Below, one piece after another: positions 39,839 to 50,087 of a stretch of 58,607 nt of DNA. Every line of letters starts with the position of its first letter. Positions within the stretch are counted from its first letter, which is position 1. Origin of the DNA: an uncultured Rickettsiaceae bacterium. GTDB lineage: Bacteria; Pseudomonadota; Alphaproteobacteria; Rickettsiales; Rickettsiaceae. The DNA lies in contig CAJQOD010000017.1 of the NCBI GenBank assembly GCA_905479865.1, forward strand, positions 1 to 58,607. The letters run 5' to 3'. A model generated the notes under the pieces. The model did not search any database, was not told the origin of the DNA, and worked only from the letters and a program-made list of their open reading frames with translations. Both the position numbers and the translations under genes were made by a program.

Positions 39839-41041
39839 ATGTATAAAAAAATTCTATATTCACCACTTGCCAGCCTAGTTTTTTTGGTGTTAAGCAGCTC
39901 TTTTTTTATGACTTTCATTACTGTCAGACTAAACACCATAAATATACCAGAAAGTATTGTCGGTTATATTCATTCAGCATTTTATGGCGGTATGCTTATA
40001 GGTGCCATAAAAAGCGAAGGGTTAATTAATCGAGTTGGCCATATTAGGGCTTTTGCATCTTTTTCCAGCGTAATAACCATTACTATCATTTTACAGGCTT
40101 TTTATCCAAATCCGAATATCTGGATAGTTTTTAGATTTTTTGCCGGATTATCCGTAGCTGCTTCATACGTTATCATAGAAAGTTGGCTACTGGCACAATC
40201 AAATAAAAAAACTAAGGGAAAAATTCTTTCGCTATATATGCTTTGTCTTTATTCATCGCAAACTGTCAGTCAGTTTTTTCTGGATGTTATTGACATACAA
40301 ACCGTAGAGCCATTCCTGTTAGCAGCCATGCTGTCTTCTCTGGCCATAATTCCGTCATCAGTAACTTATATGCAAACACCAGAAATAGAAACAACACATA
40401 AAATCAGCATATTAAAATATTTTAATACTTCTCCTTTTGGTTTTATGGGTTGTGTGGTTTCCGGATTAATGCTCGGTTCAATATATAGTTTTTTGCCTAA
40501 CTATGCCCAAGATAATAATCTATCCGTTTCAGCAGTACTTGGTATAACTATTGCTGGTGGGTTTTGCCTGCAATGGCCTATAGGGAAAATGTCTGACATG
40601 TTTGATAGAGCAAAAATATTAACCCTTATCTCACTGATTATTATATTAACATGTATTTTAATTTTATTAGTATCACCGCATCATGTATGGGTATATATCT
40701 TTTCCTTTATCCTCGGCGGCCTGTCTTTTACAATTTATCCGGTAAGTATCGCACAGGTTTGTGATCACCTCGAACACGGAAACATCGTGAATATTACAGG
40801 AGCTTTATTGTTTGCTTATGGAGTAGGTGCTATTTTAGGTACGCCAATAGTAGCATTATTAATTGAGAACTTTTCATCATCAGCCATTTTTTATTATATT
40901 TCTTGTATTTCCTTGTTTTTATTTTTATTTGGACTATATACGATAATAAGAGTAAAACCGGTATTGCAGGAAGATCAGGTTGAATTTGTTGCAATGCCTA
41001 GAGCAACACCAATAGCAAGTAATTTGGATCCGAGAGCATAA
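39839..41041 (+). CDS. major facilitator superfamily transporter (YcaD-like)
   Basis: 400 residues with twelve predicted membrane helices. SAFYGGMLIGAIKSEGLINR (helix 2 to loop 2-3) and RFFAGLSVAASYVIIESWLL match the YcaD-like MFS group, and GGFCLQWPIGKMSDMFDRAK is the second-half loop motif. The substrate is not predictable. It is preceded by 265 bases of AT-rich spacer without other features and is a single gene. Confidence 0.85.
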   Translation: MYKKILYSPLASLVFLVLSSSFFMTFITVRLNTINIPESIVGYIHSAFYGGMLIGAIKSEGLINRVGHIRAFASFSSVITITIILQAFYPNPNIWIVFRFFAGLSVAASYVIIESWLLAQSNKKTKGKILSLYMLCLYSSQTVSQFFLDVIDIQTVEPFLLAAMLSSLAIIPSSVTYMQTPEIETTHKISILKYFNTSPFGFMGCVVSGLMLGSIYSFLPNYAQDNNLSVSAVLGITIAGGFCLQWPIGKMSDMFDRAKILTLISLIIILTCILILLVSPHHVWVYIFSFILGGLSFTIYPVSIAQVCDHLEHGNIVNITGALLFAYGVGAILGTPIVALLIENFSSSAIFYYISCISLFLFLFGLYTIIRVKPVLQEDQVEFVAMPRATPIASNLDPRA

Positions 41042-41120
41042 ATAAAAAGCTTTGTTGCATTCCTAATTTAATTCTTCAAAAATTTTATAGCGGACTAAAT
41101 TAATTTTGATACGCTAGCCT

Positions 41121-41516
41121 TCACTCACTAAATTTATAGGGTCGATCCTTATTATCTAAATATTCGATTACTTCGTGATTATCCTCGGCAACTTCAATAT
41201 AGTTAACGTAAGTGCTAGCCTGAAAATGACCGTTAACCGCACGTTTTTCCAGCCTGGCTGCCTCAATTTCTGCCATCTCAATACCGCTTGCCTTAGCAAT
41301 AGCATGAATGACTTCCACAACATCTGCAAGCTCGGTAGTCAGGCTTTCTTTCGTAACAGCATCTGACACTTCATTTGCCTCTTCAACAATTTTATTTTTT
41401 AATTGCATCACGTACTCTTCATCACAAAGCTGCTTACTGTTGATAGTAACTCCTTCTCTAATCATACGCTCAGGTAATTTACTCCTGATAAGTTTGTCAA
41501 ATTGATATCTCTTCAT
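41121..41516 (-). CDS. MazG-like nucleotide pyrophosphohydrolase
   Basis: 131 residues. The all-alpha NTP-PPase motif is visible: KIVEEANEVSDAV and ELADVVEVIHAIAK supply the ExxE...ExxD Mg2+ site. The N-terminal RYQFDKLIRSKLPERM is typical of phosphoribosyl-ATP pyrophosphohydrolase-like house-cleaning enzymes. The genome appears too reduced for histidine synthesis, so a nucleotide-sanitising role is more likely than HisE. It lies 2 bases downstream of lysK, in the same transcription unit. Confidence 0.8.
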   Translation of the reverse strand: MKRYQFDKLIRSKLPERMIREGVTINSKQLCDEEYVMQLKNKIVEEANEVSDAVTKESLTTELADVVEVIHAIAKASGIEMAEIEAARLEKRAVNGHFQASTYVNYIEVAEDNHEVIEYLDNKDRPYKFSE

Positions 41517-41518
41517 AA

Positions 41519-43087
41519 CTATAGCTTACTTTTTATCAGTTTTATCGTATCTTCCGTGCCGTATAGCTTAAAGAAAGATCCCAGGCGTGGCCCTTGAGTC
41601 TGTCCTAGCAAGATTTGATATAATTCTTTAAAGAAATCACGCAGATTTTCATAACCGGCTTCCCGGCCGATAGCATAGATTTCATTTTGAATTTCTTCAC
41701 CGGTTTCTTTGCCTGATAATTTTGATAACATTTCAGAAATCTGTCTAAGCAGCTCTTTATGCTTATTAGTTGGCTCAAGATATGATTTAGTGCTTTTGAC
41801 AAAATCATTATAATAATTAACTGCAAAACCGGTCAGATGATCAAGATATGGTGCATTCTCCGGAGTAGCTTCCGGGGCATACTTACTAATAAATCCCCAA
41901 AGCACAGATTTATCTTCAGGGTTACATACGGATGCCAGGTTCAGAAGCAGGCTAAAGCTGATACCATAAGTATCTATCACCGGAACACTGGCATGGTGAA
42001 TATGAAATACCGGATTAAGCAGTTTCTTTTGCACATCCTCTTCCGCATGATATTTTTTATTAAAAGTCAGATACTCATCAACGCTTTTAGGAAGCACATC
42101 AAAATGCAAACGCTTGGCTTTTGTTGGCGACTGATACATAAATAAGCTCATGCTTTCAATTGGCGCATAGTGCATCCATTCATCCACACTGATGCTGTTG
42201 CCTTTGGATTTTGAAATCTTGGCACCCTCTTCGTCTAAAAAAAGCTCATAGAAGAACTGCACAGGCGGCGTTCCACCTAATATTTTACATATTTTACTAT
42301 ATATTTCCGCATTCGGCCTATGGTCTTTACCATACATTTCATAATCAACACCAAGTGCTGCCCAGCGCATACCAAAATCCGGCTTCCACTGTAATTTACA
42401 ATGACCGCCAGTCACGGGAACAGTAACAAGTTCATCTGCTTCATTTCTATATGAAATACTTCCTGCCTCGCAATCTATTTTTTCAACCGGCACCTGCAGG
42501 ACTATGCCGGTATCTGGACAAATCGGCATAAACGGAGAATAAGTTTTGCGACGCTCCTCGCGAAAAGTCGGTAGCATCAAATTCATTATATCATCATATT
42601 TCTCAAGAGCTTTGAGCATCATATAATCAAACTTGCCGGATTTATAATGTTCGGTCGCACTATAGAAACTATATTCGAATCCAAAGCGATCCAAAAATGA
42701 TCTTAATTTTGCATTCATATAATGACCAAAGCTTTCCTTTTCACCAAAGGGGTCTGGTATTTCTGTCAGTGGTTTGCCTAAATGTTCTGCTATCATTTCC
42801 TGATTTGGAAGATTATCGGGTATTTTACGCAGACCATCCATATCATCAGAAAAACATATTAGCCTGGTTGGAATATCACAAATCTGTTTAAATGCCTCAC
42901 GTACCATAGTAGTTCTGGCAACCTCGGCAAAAGTGCCAATATGCGGCAAACCCGATGGACCATAGCCGGTTTCGAATAATACATGGCCTTTTTCAGGAGT
43001 TTTACCACCGATTTTGTCATAAATTCTTTTTGCCTCTACAAACGGCCAGGCTTTTGAACTTGCCAGATCATCGAAATTTATTGTCAT
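41519..43087 (-). CDS. lysK: class I lysyl-tRNA synthetase
   Basis: 522 residues. The Rossmann signatures are PHIGT (residues 48-52, HIGH motif) and [10 protein letters not shown] (near residue 290, KMSKS motif). A C-terminal alpha-helical anticodon-binding region follows. Class I LysRS replaces the usual class II enzyme in archaea and in many alphaproteobacteria, including Rickettsiales, so this gene is a useful lineage marker. It is cotranscribed with the MazG-like gene downstream and divergent from dsbB with 62 bases between. Confidence 0.95.
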   Translation of the reverse strand: MTINFDDLASSKAWPFVEAKRIYDKIGGKTPEKGHVLFETGYGPSGLPHIGTFAEVARTTMVREAFKQICDIPTRLICFSDDMDGLRKIPDNLPNQEMIAEHLGKPLTEIPDPFGEKESFGHYMNAKLRSFLDRFGFEYSFYSATEHYKSGKFDYMMLKALEKYDDIMNLMLPTFREERRKTYSPFMPICPDTGIVLQVPVEKIDCEAGSISYRNEADELVTVPVTGGHCKLQWKPDFGMRWAALGVDYEMYGKDHRPNAEIYSKICKILGGTPPVQFFYELFLDEEGAKISKSKGNSISVDEWMHYAPIESMSLFMYQSPTKAKRLHFDVLPKSVDEYLTFNKKYHAEEDVQKKLLNPVFHIHHASVPVIDTYGISFSLLLNLASVCNPEDKSVLWGFISKYAPEATPENAPYLDHLTGFAVNYYNDFVKSTKSYLEPTNKHKELLRQISEMLSKLSGKETGEEIQNEIYAIGREAGYENLRDFFKELYQILLGQTQGPRLGSFFKLYGTEDTIKLIKSKL

Positions 43088-43149
43088 AATTTAAATACAA
43101 GTTTAGGATAAGAAATGGATTGGAGTAATATTATGATGATATCAGATTT

Positions 43150-43626
43150 ATGTCAACGAAACTAAAGAATCCATACATCTTGCTACTACTACTTTCAAGT
43201 GCTAGCCTGCTATTTGCTTACTTTGTTGAATATATAATGCATCTTGCTGCCTGCCCATTATGCATATACCAACGATTCCCATATCTGATATTTATTATGC
43301 TCTCCATAATTTCCCTATCTAGTTCCAGGAATTATAGCAAATATTATGTTATCACAGCCATATTCGCATCCCTGCTTGCTGGCTATCATACAGGTATTGA
43401 AAGAGGAATATTTGAACTATCGGGCTTCTGCACTCCTCTAGTTTCCATCAGTGATAATGTATCGGTGGATGACTTCAAAAAAATGCTCTACAATGAGCAA
43501 ATCGGCATGTGCAACAAACCGGCTCTGGTGATTTTTAGCTTGTCGATGACGGAGTGGAATTTGCTTTTAAACCTGGCTCTGCTTACAATATTTATCAAGC
43601 TCAAAAATTATAGAGGAATTATTTAA
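43150..43626 (+). CDS. dsbB: disulfide bond formation protein DsbB
   Basis: 158 residues, four membrane helices. The first periplasmic pair is C35-C38 (AACPLCIYQR), which contacts quinone, and the second is C94 and C121 (GFCTPL, GMCNKP), which oxidises DsbA. It passes electrons from periplasmic thiol oxidation to ubiquinone. The stop overlaps the coq7 start by one base, a sensible pairing with a ubiquinone-synthesis gene. Confidence 0.9.
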   Translation: MSTKLKNPYILLLLLSSASLLFAYFVEYIMHLAACPLCIYQRFPYLIFIMLSIISLSSSRNYSKYYVITAIFASLLAGYHTGIERGIFELSGFCTPLVSISDNVSVDDFKKMLYNEQIGMCNKPALVIFSLSMTEWNLLLNLALLTIFIKLKNYRGII

Positions 43627-44165
43627 TGCCAAAGCCGTATTTCGAGGATAAAAACAGGAAGATTCAAGAAATCATTATGGTTGACCATGCCGGCGAGTAT
43701 GGTGCGCAGCGTATCTACCAGGGACAGTTGGAGCATACAAAGGATGTTAAGTCAAAGATTCTGATCCAAAGTATGCTAGAGCAAGAATTGGAACATCTGG
43801 AATATTTTAATAATCAAATAAAGGCAGGTGCTGCACGCCCTACTGCTTTAATGCCTCTATGGAATATTTTTGGATATGGCCTTGGTACACTCAGTGCCAG
43901 ATTGGGATCACAAACTGCAATGCTGGTTACCGAGAATGTTGAAAAAGTGATAGTGGAACATTACCAGGAACAGATAGATTATCTTGAAAAAACAGACAGG
44001 AAAAATCCATTGCTAAAAAAAATCAGAAAATTTAAACAAGACGAAGCCGATCACATTCACATTGCTGTTGATAATGAAAGTCAAGATGCAAAATTTCATG
44101 GCTTGCTATCTGGACTAGTTCGCTGCATTTGCCGGTCAGCAATTTTTATATCCAAGAAAATATAG
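43626..44165 (+). CDS. coq7: demethoxyubiquinone hydroxylase Coq7
   Basis: 179 residues. The di-iron carboxylate ligands are visible: E24 (DHAGEYGAQRIY), E54 and H57 (EQELEHLEYF), a Glu in TENVEKVIVEHY and the pair in KQDEADHIHIA. It hydroxylates 5-demethoxyubiquinol in the penultimate step of ubiquinone synthesis. Coq7 replaces UbiF in many alphaproteobacteria and mitochondria. It sits between dsbB and sixA with very short spacing, so one operon. Confidence 0.95.
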   Translation: MPKPYFEDKNRKIQEIIMVDHAGEYGAQRIYQGQLEHTKDVKSKILIQSMLEQELEHLEYFNNQIKAGAARPTALMPLWNIFGYGLGTLSARLGSQTAMLVTENVEKVIVEHYQEQIDYLEKTDRKNPLLKKIRKFKQDEADHIHIAVDNESQDAKFHGLLSGLVRCICRSAIFISKKI

Positions 44166-44172
44166 GTTAGTT

Positions 44173-44679
44173 ATGCGGTTATTATTAATGCGCCACGCAG
44201 AAACAGAAAAAACAAAAGGTAATAATGATTTTGAACGCCTTCTTACTGAACACGGAAAACTGGAAGCTGCTGCTGCTGCCAGGTTTTTACACGAATATCA
44301 GATAGATAAAATGCTTGTTTCTTATGCAAAGCGAACTATGCAAACATCTAGTATCATTCAAGAACAAGTGACTCCTGCAGATATGGAAATCGTTACAGAA
44401 TTATACAACAGCGACCAGGATATGATTATCAATCTCCTTAGCTCTCAGGAAGATCATAATAAACATATTCTGGTCGTTGGACACAACCCGCTTATCTATG
44501 ATGTTGCTTTAACACTAGCTGAGCGCAACTCGGCAAAATATGAACTCTTAATTGACACTGTAATGCCAACTGGCAGAGTAATAGTAATAGATTTTCCAAC
44601 AATTGATAGCTGGAAAGATATTCATAATGCTAAAGGTGCTATTACTGAAGTGTTTACGCCAGATATTATGTCTGATTAA
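44173..44679 (+). CDS. sixA: SixA-type histidine phosphatase
   Basis: 168 residues of the histidine phosphatase (phosphoglycerate-mutase-like) superfamily. The RHAE motif (R7-H8, LLMRHAETE) holds the phospho-accepting His and VVGHNPLIYD the second His. Small stand-alone members dephosphorylate phosphohistidine in phosphotransfer or PTS proteins; the target here is unknown. It lies 7 bases after coq7. Its 3' end overlaps the tail of the convergent efflux gene by 14 bases. Confidence 0.88.
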   Translation: MRLLLMRHAETEKTKGNNDFERLLTEHGKLEAAAAARFLHEYQIDKMLVSYAKRTMQTSSIIQEQVTPADMEIVTELYNSDQDMIINLLSSQEDHNKHILVVGHNPLIYDVALTLAERNSAKYELLIDTVMPTGRVIVIDFPTIDSWKDIHNAKGAITEVFTPDIMSD

Positions 44680-45868
44680 TATCATTTCTTACTAATAACT
44701 CATACAATAGCCAGGAGGTGGTCGAAGTGATAGTTATAGTTATTGCCAAAATTAACTGATTATCATCTGGTAAGTAGGCTGCAAACGCAGCAAGCACAGC
44801 CGCGCCACTGACCTGCATAAATCCGTATAATGCTCCTGCATATCCTGCAATATCACCAAAAGGTGAAAATGCAGTAGCAAATGCGTTTGGCCAGATAAAT
44901 GTTGATCCGAAGAATAACAACACTACCGGAATCATTATATACCATATATTCATACCGGCTAAGTAATACCCAAGGATCATCACTATTCCTGAAATAATCA
45001 TACTCCCCCAACCAATACGAAGCATTGCGGTCATGCCCCATGTTTTTACTAACCTACCATTAATAAATCCAGCAAGTCCATAGGATATCCCGCCGCAGAT
45101 AAATGTAAGCCAACCAAATTCCATTGGTGAAATACCTAGCCTATCAATCAGCAAAACAGGACCAACAACGAACCAGGAAAAGAATGCACCATAGGTCAAA
45201 AAAGTTCCACAGGTCATACCCATAAAAGTAGGGCTACGTAGCAAAATTAAATATTTGCTAACAACAAATTTCATTTTCAGCTTTGAAATGTGATAGCTGG
45301 TATTTGTTTCTCTAAAGCCAAAAATAACACCGAATAATGCCATAATGGAATAGATCGTCATAAAAACAAAACTTGCATACCAACCAAAATATTGTTGCAA
45401 ATAACCGCCTATCAACGGTGCTGTTGGAATAACAAACATGACTGCTATAACCAGATAGGAACTATACTGCGCCAGCTCCTCTTTGCTAAAGGAGTCACGA
45501 AATACCGAGCGCCACAAACTCGCACACGCACCAGCACCGATACCCTGTACAAGTCTGCCAAATATTACGAGAGCTATATTGACTGTCATGGCACAAACAA
45601 TACTGCCAATCAGCATTATCAATAAACCAAAAATCATTGGTGGTTTACGCCCTATACCTTCTGATAATAGTCCATAAACTAACTGGGAAACAGCAACTCC
45701 AAACATATAAATAGACATGCTCCACTGGACACTATCCATTGAAGCTTCCAAATCTCTAGACATGGCAGGTAGACTTGGTGCATAAATATCTGCAGCAAAC
45801 TGCGTCAGACACGCTGCCATAATTAATACAGAGAACAAAGTACTCCTTGAGTTCATATCTATACCCAT
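44666..45868 (-). CDS. Bcr/CflA-type MFS drug efflux transporter
   Basis: 400 residues with twelve membrane helices. FAADIYAPSLPAMSRDL in helix 1, QLVYGLLSEGIGRKPPMIFG (loop 2-3, MFS signature A) and RLVQGIGAGACASLWRSVFR are characteristic of the Bcr/CflA (DHA1) group. It probably exports a small molecule or drug with proton antiport. M5 (MNSRSTLF) is an alternative start. Upstream, the spacer 45869-46195 contains palindromic repeats. Confidence 0.86.
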   Translation of the reverse strand: MGIDMNSRSTLFSVLIMAACLTQFAADIYAPSLPAMSRDLEASMDSVQWSMSIYMFGVAVSQLVYGLLSEGIGRKPPMIFGLLIMLIGSIVCAMTVNIALVIFGRLVQGIGAGACASLWRSVFRDSFSKEELAQYSSYLVIAVMFVIPTAPLIGGYLQQYFGWYASFVFMTIYSIMALFGVIFGFRETNTSYHISKLKMKFVVSKYLILLRSPTFMGMTCGTFLTYGAFFSWFVVGPVLLIDRLGISPMEFGWLTFICGGISYGLAGFINGRLVKTWGMTAMLRIGWGSMIISGIVMILGYYLAGMNIWYIMIPVVLLFFGSTFIWPNAFATAFSPFGDIAGYAGALYGFMQVSGAAVLAAFAAYLPDDNQLILAITITITSTTSWLLYELLVRNDINQT

Positions 45869-45946
45869 AAATGTCTGGTTTCCTTTTAGTTCTATAGCAT
45901 CAGCCAGTTGCTAATGCAACCGTTTAGTATGTTGAAATGTTATAAT

Positions 45947-46034
45947 AGATTGCCACGCTATGCTCGCAATGACAGGTTTTTTGAGAAATCTTTTTTCATT
46001 GTGAAGGAGCAATAGCGACTGCAGCAATCCATTT
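45947..46034. repeat. palindromic intergenic repeats, locus 3
   Basis: Within the 327-base spacer 45869-46195, AGATTGCCACG (45947) leads into CTCGCAATGACAGG (45964-45977), and 46 bases further TTTCATTGTGAAGGAGCAAT with GCGACTGCAGCAATCC forms the facing unit (45994-46030). Same family as 7810-8010 and 29667-29793, here with more changes in the right unit. No gene is seen in the rest of the spacer, which must hold the addA and efflux-gene promoters. Confidence 0.65.
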
Positions 46035-46195
46035 AAACCCCTGAACCAAGATAAATTGTTTTAGCTTAACGACAGCATTCTGTATAGAAAATAAAACGCT
46101 TTTCATAACAGTTTTGCTAAAATAACAACTCCTCAAAAAACACTTAGCGTAAAGTCTAACATGGTGTATATTAGCTAAAAGCTTAGTGTTAAATT

Positions 46196-49100
46196 ATGAA
46201 TCCTCTACAACTAAAAGCTTCTGACCCCGAAATTTCTACCTGGGTATCAGCATCTGCAGGTACAGGTAAAACCAAAATTCTTACCGATCGCGTTTTGCGT
46301 CTGCTCTTGGAAAATTCTGCTTTTAATAAGATATTATGTCTCACTTTTACCAATGCAGCAGCTGGAGAAATGCAAGAAAGGATCGCTGCATCTCTTGCAA
46401 AATGGTCCAAAGCAAATGATTCTGAGCTTAGAGATGATCTTTACAGAACACTTGGTCGCAGGAGCAGTTCAAGTGAGTTTACAAAAGCCAGGCAATTATA
46501 CGAATTATATTTAAGGTCCAATGAGCGAATAAACGTTCAGACCATACATGCTTTTTGTCAGACTTTGCTTAAGAAATTTCCATTAGAAGCCGGCATTTCT
46601 CCCAGTTTTAAAATTATCGATGAAACTAAATCATATTCCATATTACAGCAGATAAAAAAAAGCCTTTTAAGCAGAGCAGACTTAGAGCCTATCAATAACT
46701 ATTTGACAGCTAACTTTCACGAAATAACCATAGATGAAATTTTAACTGAGATCGTAAAGAGAAAAACAAATTTCTCAAATAATGTAAGTAAGATTAATAA
46801 TATATATGATGAATCACAGAAGATAATTGCAAAACTTCAAAAGAATGAAGACCAGAATTACCAATCTATTCTGCAACATCCTGTTGTTCAAAATATCGCA
46901 GGTTTTGATCTCTCTGCTACGCAAGTGAAAAAATTCTTCCTGAATCAGGATGGGCAAAAAAAGAAACGTATAGTCTCGCAGAAAATAGCCAAGCCCGAAT
47001 CAAGTCTCCATGACGATTTAGAGCAAATACAACATCAAATCTATTTGCTCGATCAGGCCGAGCGCAGCAGGCATCTTGAACATTATTCAAGCTTACTCTC
47101 AATACTTAGCACCAGCATTATTGAAGCTTACGAAGCTTATAAATCCAGCAAGGGACTACTGGATTACGACGATCTGATCATCTATGCAGGCAGGTTGCTT
47201 AAATCAAGCAGTGCTAAAGAATGGGTGCTTTATAAGCTTGATGGTGGAATTGATCATTTACTAGTCGATGAAGCTCAGGATACCAGTGCTGCTCAATGGC
47301 AAATTATCGAAGCTATAATAGAAGAATTCTATGCAGGTGATTCTGCGGACAAGGAAAAGAATCGTACAGTATTCGTAGTTGGCGACGAGAAGCAGTCCAT
47401 ATTCAGCTTTCAGGGAGCTGATGTTGCATCATTTGCCCGAATGAACAAATTATTAAAACAGAAAATGATCTCTGGAGGCAAGAAATTTAAAAATATCAAC
47501 CTTGAAATATCCTATCGTTCTGCAAAAGAAATCCTTGAAGTTGTACATCAGGTTTTTGACAGAATCAGCAATCAAATGCCGGATTTATTCACTGCTCCCC
47601 TAACGCAGCTAAACCCCTTTAGAACAAACCATTCAGGCAGTGTTGAGTTATGGCCCCTGTGCATATCTGATAAAACTGACGAGGATTTTTGGAAAATAAC
47701 TATGCATGATGACGATAATCGTTCTACCAAAACTGATCTTGCCCAAAAAATTAGTCACTACATAAAAAATCAAATTGCAAGTGCCAGAATCATTCCTGCA
47801 ACGGGAAAATTGATTGCCTATAGCGATTTTATGATACTATTTCGCAAGCGGGATGAATTTACCTATGAGGTGATTAAAGCTCTAAAAAATGACAATATGG
47901 AAGTAGCCGGGCTTGATCGCATATCGCTTGAAGAAAACTTGGCCGTACTCGATTTATTGGCTATTGCTAAATTTGCGCTAAATACAGATGATGATTTAAA
48001 CTTGGCATCACTGCTTAAATCACCACTGATTAACCTTACCGAAAAAGAGCTATACGATATTGCAACTTCAAGAGAAAAACTGTCTATTTGGAATTATATA
48101 AAATCACTTGCTTCTACTGACAAAAACTATCAGAATTTATATAATAAGCTCAAAGTTTTTATAGATTTATTTAACCGATCTAATGTCAGCAATTTTTTTC
48201 AGTATCTAGTGGATGTATTGGGTTATCGGGAAATACTGAACTCAGCCTGTGGCCTCAATAGCAATGACGCTATAGATGAATTATTATACGCCTGCAACGA
48301 TTTTGCTTCTCAAAATGATATGTCCCTACAGAGCTTTATCTTCTGGCTTGAAAATTATAATACATCTATAAAACGCAATAGCAGCACTTCAGATAAAATC
48401 AGGATAATGACTTTACATGCTTCAAAAGGCCTGCAGGCTCCATTTGTAATTCTTTGCGATACTAATAGCATACCAACTGGCTCAGATCGATTCCTTTGGG
48501 ATGCGAACGGCAAAACTCTATCTGCAAAAAACTCTTCTTATGTACCAGACTATTATAAAATATTGAAAGAACAGAAACAGAATAAAGAATACGCAGAATA
48601 TTTAAGGCTTTTATATGTGGGAATGACAAGAGCTGAAGATCACTTAATCGTCTGCGGATATCAGGGCGGCAAAAATTTACCTGAGAACTGTTGGTATCAA
48701 TTAGTACGCTCAGCCATGACAGAAATAGCTACCAAAAAAGAAGATGCAACTTTAGTTTATGGCCAGGCAGATGAAACACACACGGTTACAAAAGATAGAG
48801 AATCTGAGTTATCGAATATAGAGTTATTCACGCCCGGTGTGCAAAATAAAATCCCTAACTATCAGGAATCATATTCTTCCAAGATCATTGCATCACCTAT
48901 ATCTGCAAAAGACCCTCTTGGGTACGGATTAGTATTTCACAAAATATTGGAGGATTCTCTAAATGTAAAAGATTTGCGTATAATGAGCGCGCACCCACTC
49001 ATTAAAACCCTGGATATTAAATCACAGAATCGCATACAATCCAGTATAGAGAAGATAGTTGCCAACAGGGAATTTAGCCAGCTGGTGCAAAAAGATATCA

Positions 49101-49378
49101 AAACGGAGATTACACTTGGCACACATACTAAAAGCGGTATACGAATTGGTAGAATTGATCTGATGGTAATTGATGTCAATGAAATTACTATTATTGACTA
49201 TAAATCGGATATCTCACCTCCATCTGGCAATGAAGCTATCCCGGAAAATTATAGCCAGCAGCTACTTACATACAGAGAAATGACCAGAGAAATTTATCCA
49301 AACCGACTCATTCGCACGATAATTCTGTGGCTACAAAACGGCACTCTTCAAACAATTAATAATGAAAATAGGTACTAA
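46196..49378 (+). CDS. addA: double-strand break repair helicase-nuclease AddA
   Basis: 1060 residues. A UvrD-type helicase has Walker A SASAGTGKTKIL (residues 18-29), the Walker B region LLVDEAQDTSAAQW, VVGDEKQSIFSFQGAD (motif III), LEISYRS, MTLHASKGLQAPFV and LRLLYVGMTRAEDHL (motif VI). A C-terminal RecB-like nuclease domain carries FHKILEDSL, RIGRIDLMVID and ITIIDYKSD. With AddB it resects DNA ends for RecA. addB is not upstream here, unlike the usual addB-addA order. The DUF4396 gene starts 2 bases after the stop. Confidence 0.92.
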   Translation: MNPLQLKASDPEISTWVSASAGTGKTKILTDRVLRLLLENSAFNKILCLTFTNAAAGEMQERIAASLAKWSKANDSELRDDLYRTLGRRSSSSEFTKARQLYELYLRSNERINVQTIHAFCQTLLKKFPLEAGISPSFKIIDETKSYSILQQIKKSLLSRADLEPINNYLTANFHEITIDEILTEIVKRKTNFSNNVSKINNIYDESQKIIAKLQKNEDQNYQSILQHPVVQNIAGFDLSATQVKKFFLNQDGQKKKRIVSQKIAKPESSLHDDLEQIQHQIYLLDQAERSRHLEHYSSLLSILSTSIIEAYEAYKSSKGLLDYDDLIIYAGRLLKSSSAKEWVLYKLDGGIDHLLVDEAQDTSAAQWQIIEAIIEEFYAGDSADKEKNRTVFVVGDEKQSIFSFQGADVASFARMNKLLKQKMISGGKKFKNINLEISYRSAKEILEVVHQVFDRISNQMPDLFTAPLTQLNPFRTNHSGSVELWPLCISDKTDEDFWKITMHDDDNRSTKTDLAQKISHYIKNQIASARIIPATGKLIAYSDFMILFRKRDEFTYEVIKALKNDNMEVAGLDRISLEENLAVLDLLAIAKFALNTDDDLNLASLLKSPLINLTEKELYDIATSREKLSIWNYIKSLASTDKNYQNLYNKLKVFIDLFNRSNVSNFFQYLVDVLGYREILNSACGLNSNDAIDELLYACNDFASQNDMSLQSFIFWLENYNTSIKRNSSTSDKIRIMTLHASKGLQAPFVILCDTNSIPTGSDRFLWDANGKTLSAKNSSYVPDYYKILKEQKQNKEYAEYLRLLYVGMTRAEDHLIVCGYQGGKNLPENCWYQLVRSAMTEIATKKEDATLVYGQADETHTVTKDRESELSNIELFTPGVQNKIPNYQESYSSKIIASPISAKDPLGYGLVFHKILEDSLNVKDLRIMSAHPLIKTLDIKSQNRIQSSIEKIVANREFSQLVQKDIKTEITLGTHTKSGIRIGRIDLMVIDVNEITIIDYKSDISPPSGNEAIPENYSQQLLTYREMTREIYPNRLIRTIILWLQNGTLQTINNENRY

Positions 49379-49380
49379 AC

Positions 49381-49806
49381 ATGTTAACAGACTGGTTATT
49401 TGCAGCCCGTATTACTATGCATTGCCTTATAGGCTGTGTTATCGGCGAAGTTATCGGACTAACAATTGGCGTAACGTTACAGCTAAATCCTCTAACTACC
49501 ATGGCCTTAGCGACAATTCTGGCTTTTATAACTGGAATGTTGCTGGCAATATTGTCTGTTGTTAAAAACCGCAAAACAACCTATATAATCGCGGCAAAAA
49601 CCGTATGGCTCGGGGAAGTTGTGTCAATCACCGTAATGGAGATAGCAATGAATGCCATAGATTACTGGATTGGCGGAGTTGGCGCATCTTCTATTATGGA
49701 TCCGATATTCTGGATAGGACTCGTACTTGCTATTCCAGCCGGTTATCTTGCTGCTCTGCCGGTGAATTATTGGCTGGTAAAAAAGCATTTAAAGAAATGC
49801 CACTAA
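49381..49806 (+). CDS. DUF4396-like membrane protein
   Basis: 141 residues with four predicted membrane helices. HCLIGCVIGEVIGLTIG, then KTVWLGEVVSITVMEIAMN, and IFWIGLVLAIPAGYLAALPV resemble the DUF4396 family, sometimes linked to metal or copper-ATPase proteins. The match is from memory, and no function is assigned. It starts 2 bases after addA, so it is transcribed with it. The tRNA-Ser gene follows after 189 bases. Confidence 0.65.
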   Translation: MLTDWLFAARITMHCLIGCVIGEVIGLTIGVTLQLNPLTTMALATILAFITGMLLAILSVVKNRKTTYIIAAKTVWLGEVVSITVMEIAMNAIDYWIGGVGASSIMDPIFWIGLVLAIPAGYLAALPVNYWLVKKHLKKCH

Positions 49807-49995
49807 AAGTCTGTAATAAACCTCAGGAATCAGGTATGTGACTATACTTAAACTAACTCATATATTTTGATCAAAAACGTTCTTTAGACAAACAATTCTA
49901 CTCTATCATCCTATCTTTTCTGCTATATCTTTTTTAGCAAAATAACACTGGAAAATTTATAAATTCGATGCTATACCTATCGTGAACCAGACTAC

Positions 49996-50087
49996 GGAGA
50001 GGTGGCCGAGTGGCTGAAGGCGCTCCCCTGCTAAGGGAGTATAGGGAGCAATCTCTATCGAGGGTTCGAATCCCTCTCTCTCCGCCA
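49996..50087 (+). tRNA. tRNA-Ser (anticodon GCT)
   Basis: 92 nt including encoded CCA at 50085-50087. Acceptor GGAGAGG pairs with TCTCTCC (one G-U). Anticodon stem CTCCC/GGGAG around loop CTGCTAA gives anticodon GCT for AGC/AGU. A long variable arm (TATAGGGAGCAATCTCTATC) is followed by the T arm GAGGGTTCGAATCCCTC. Its 3' end is repeated in degraded form downstream at 50186-50412. Confidence 0.96.
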
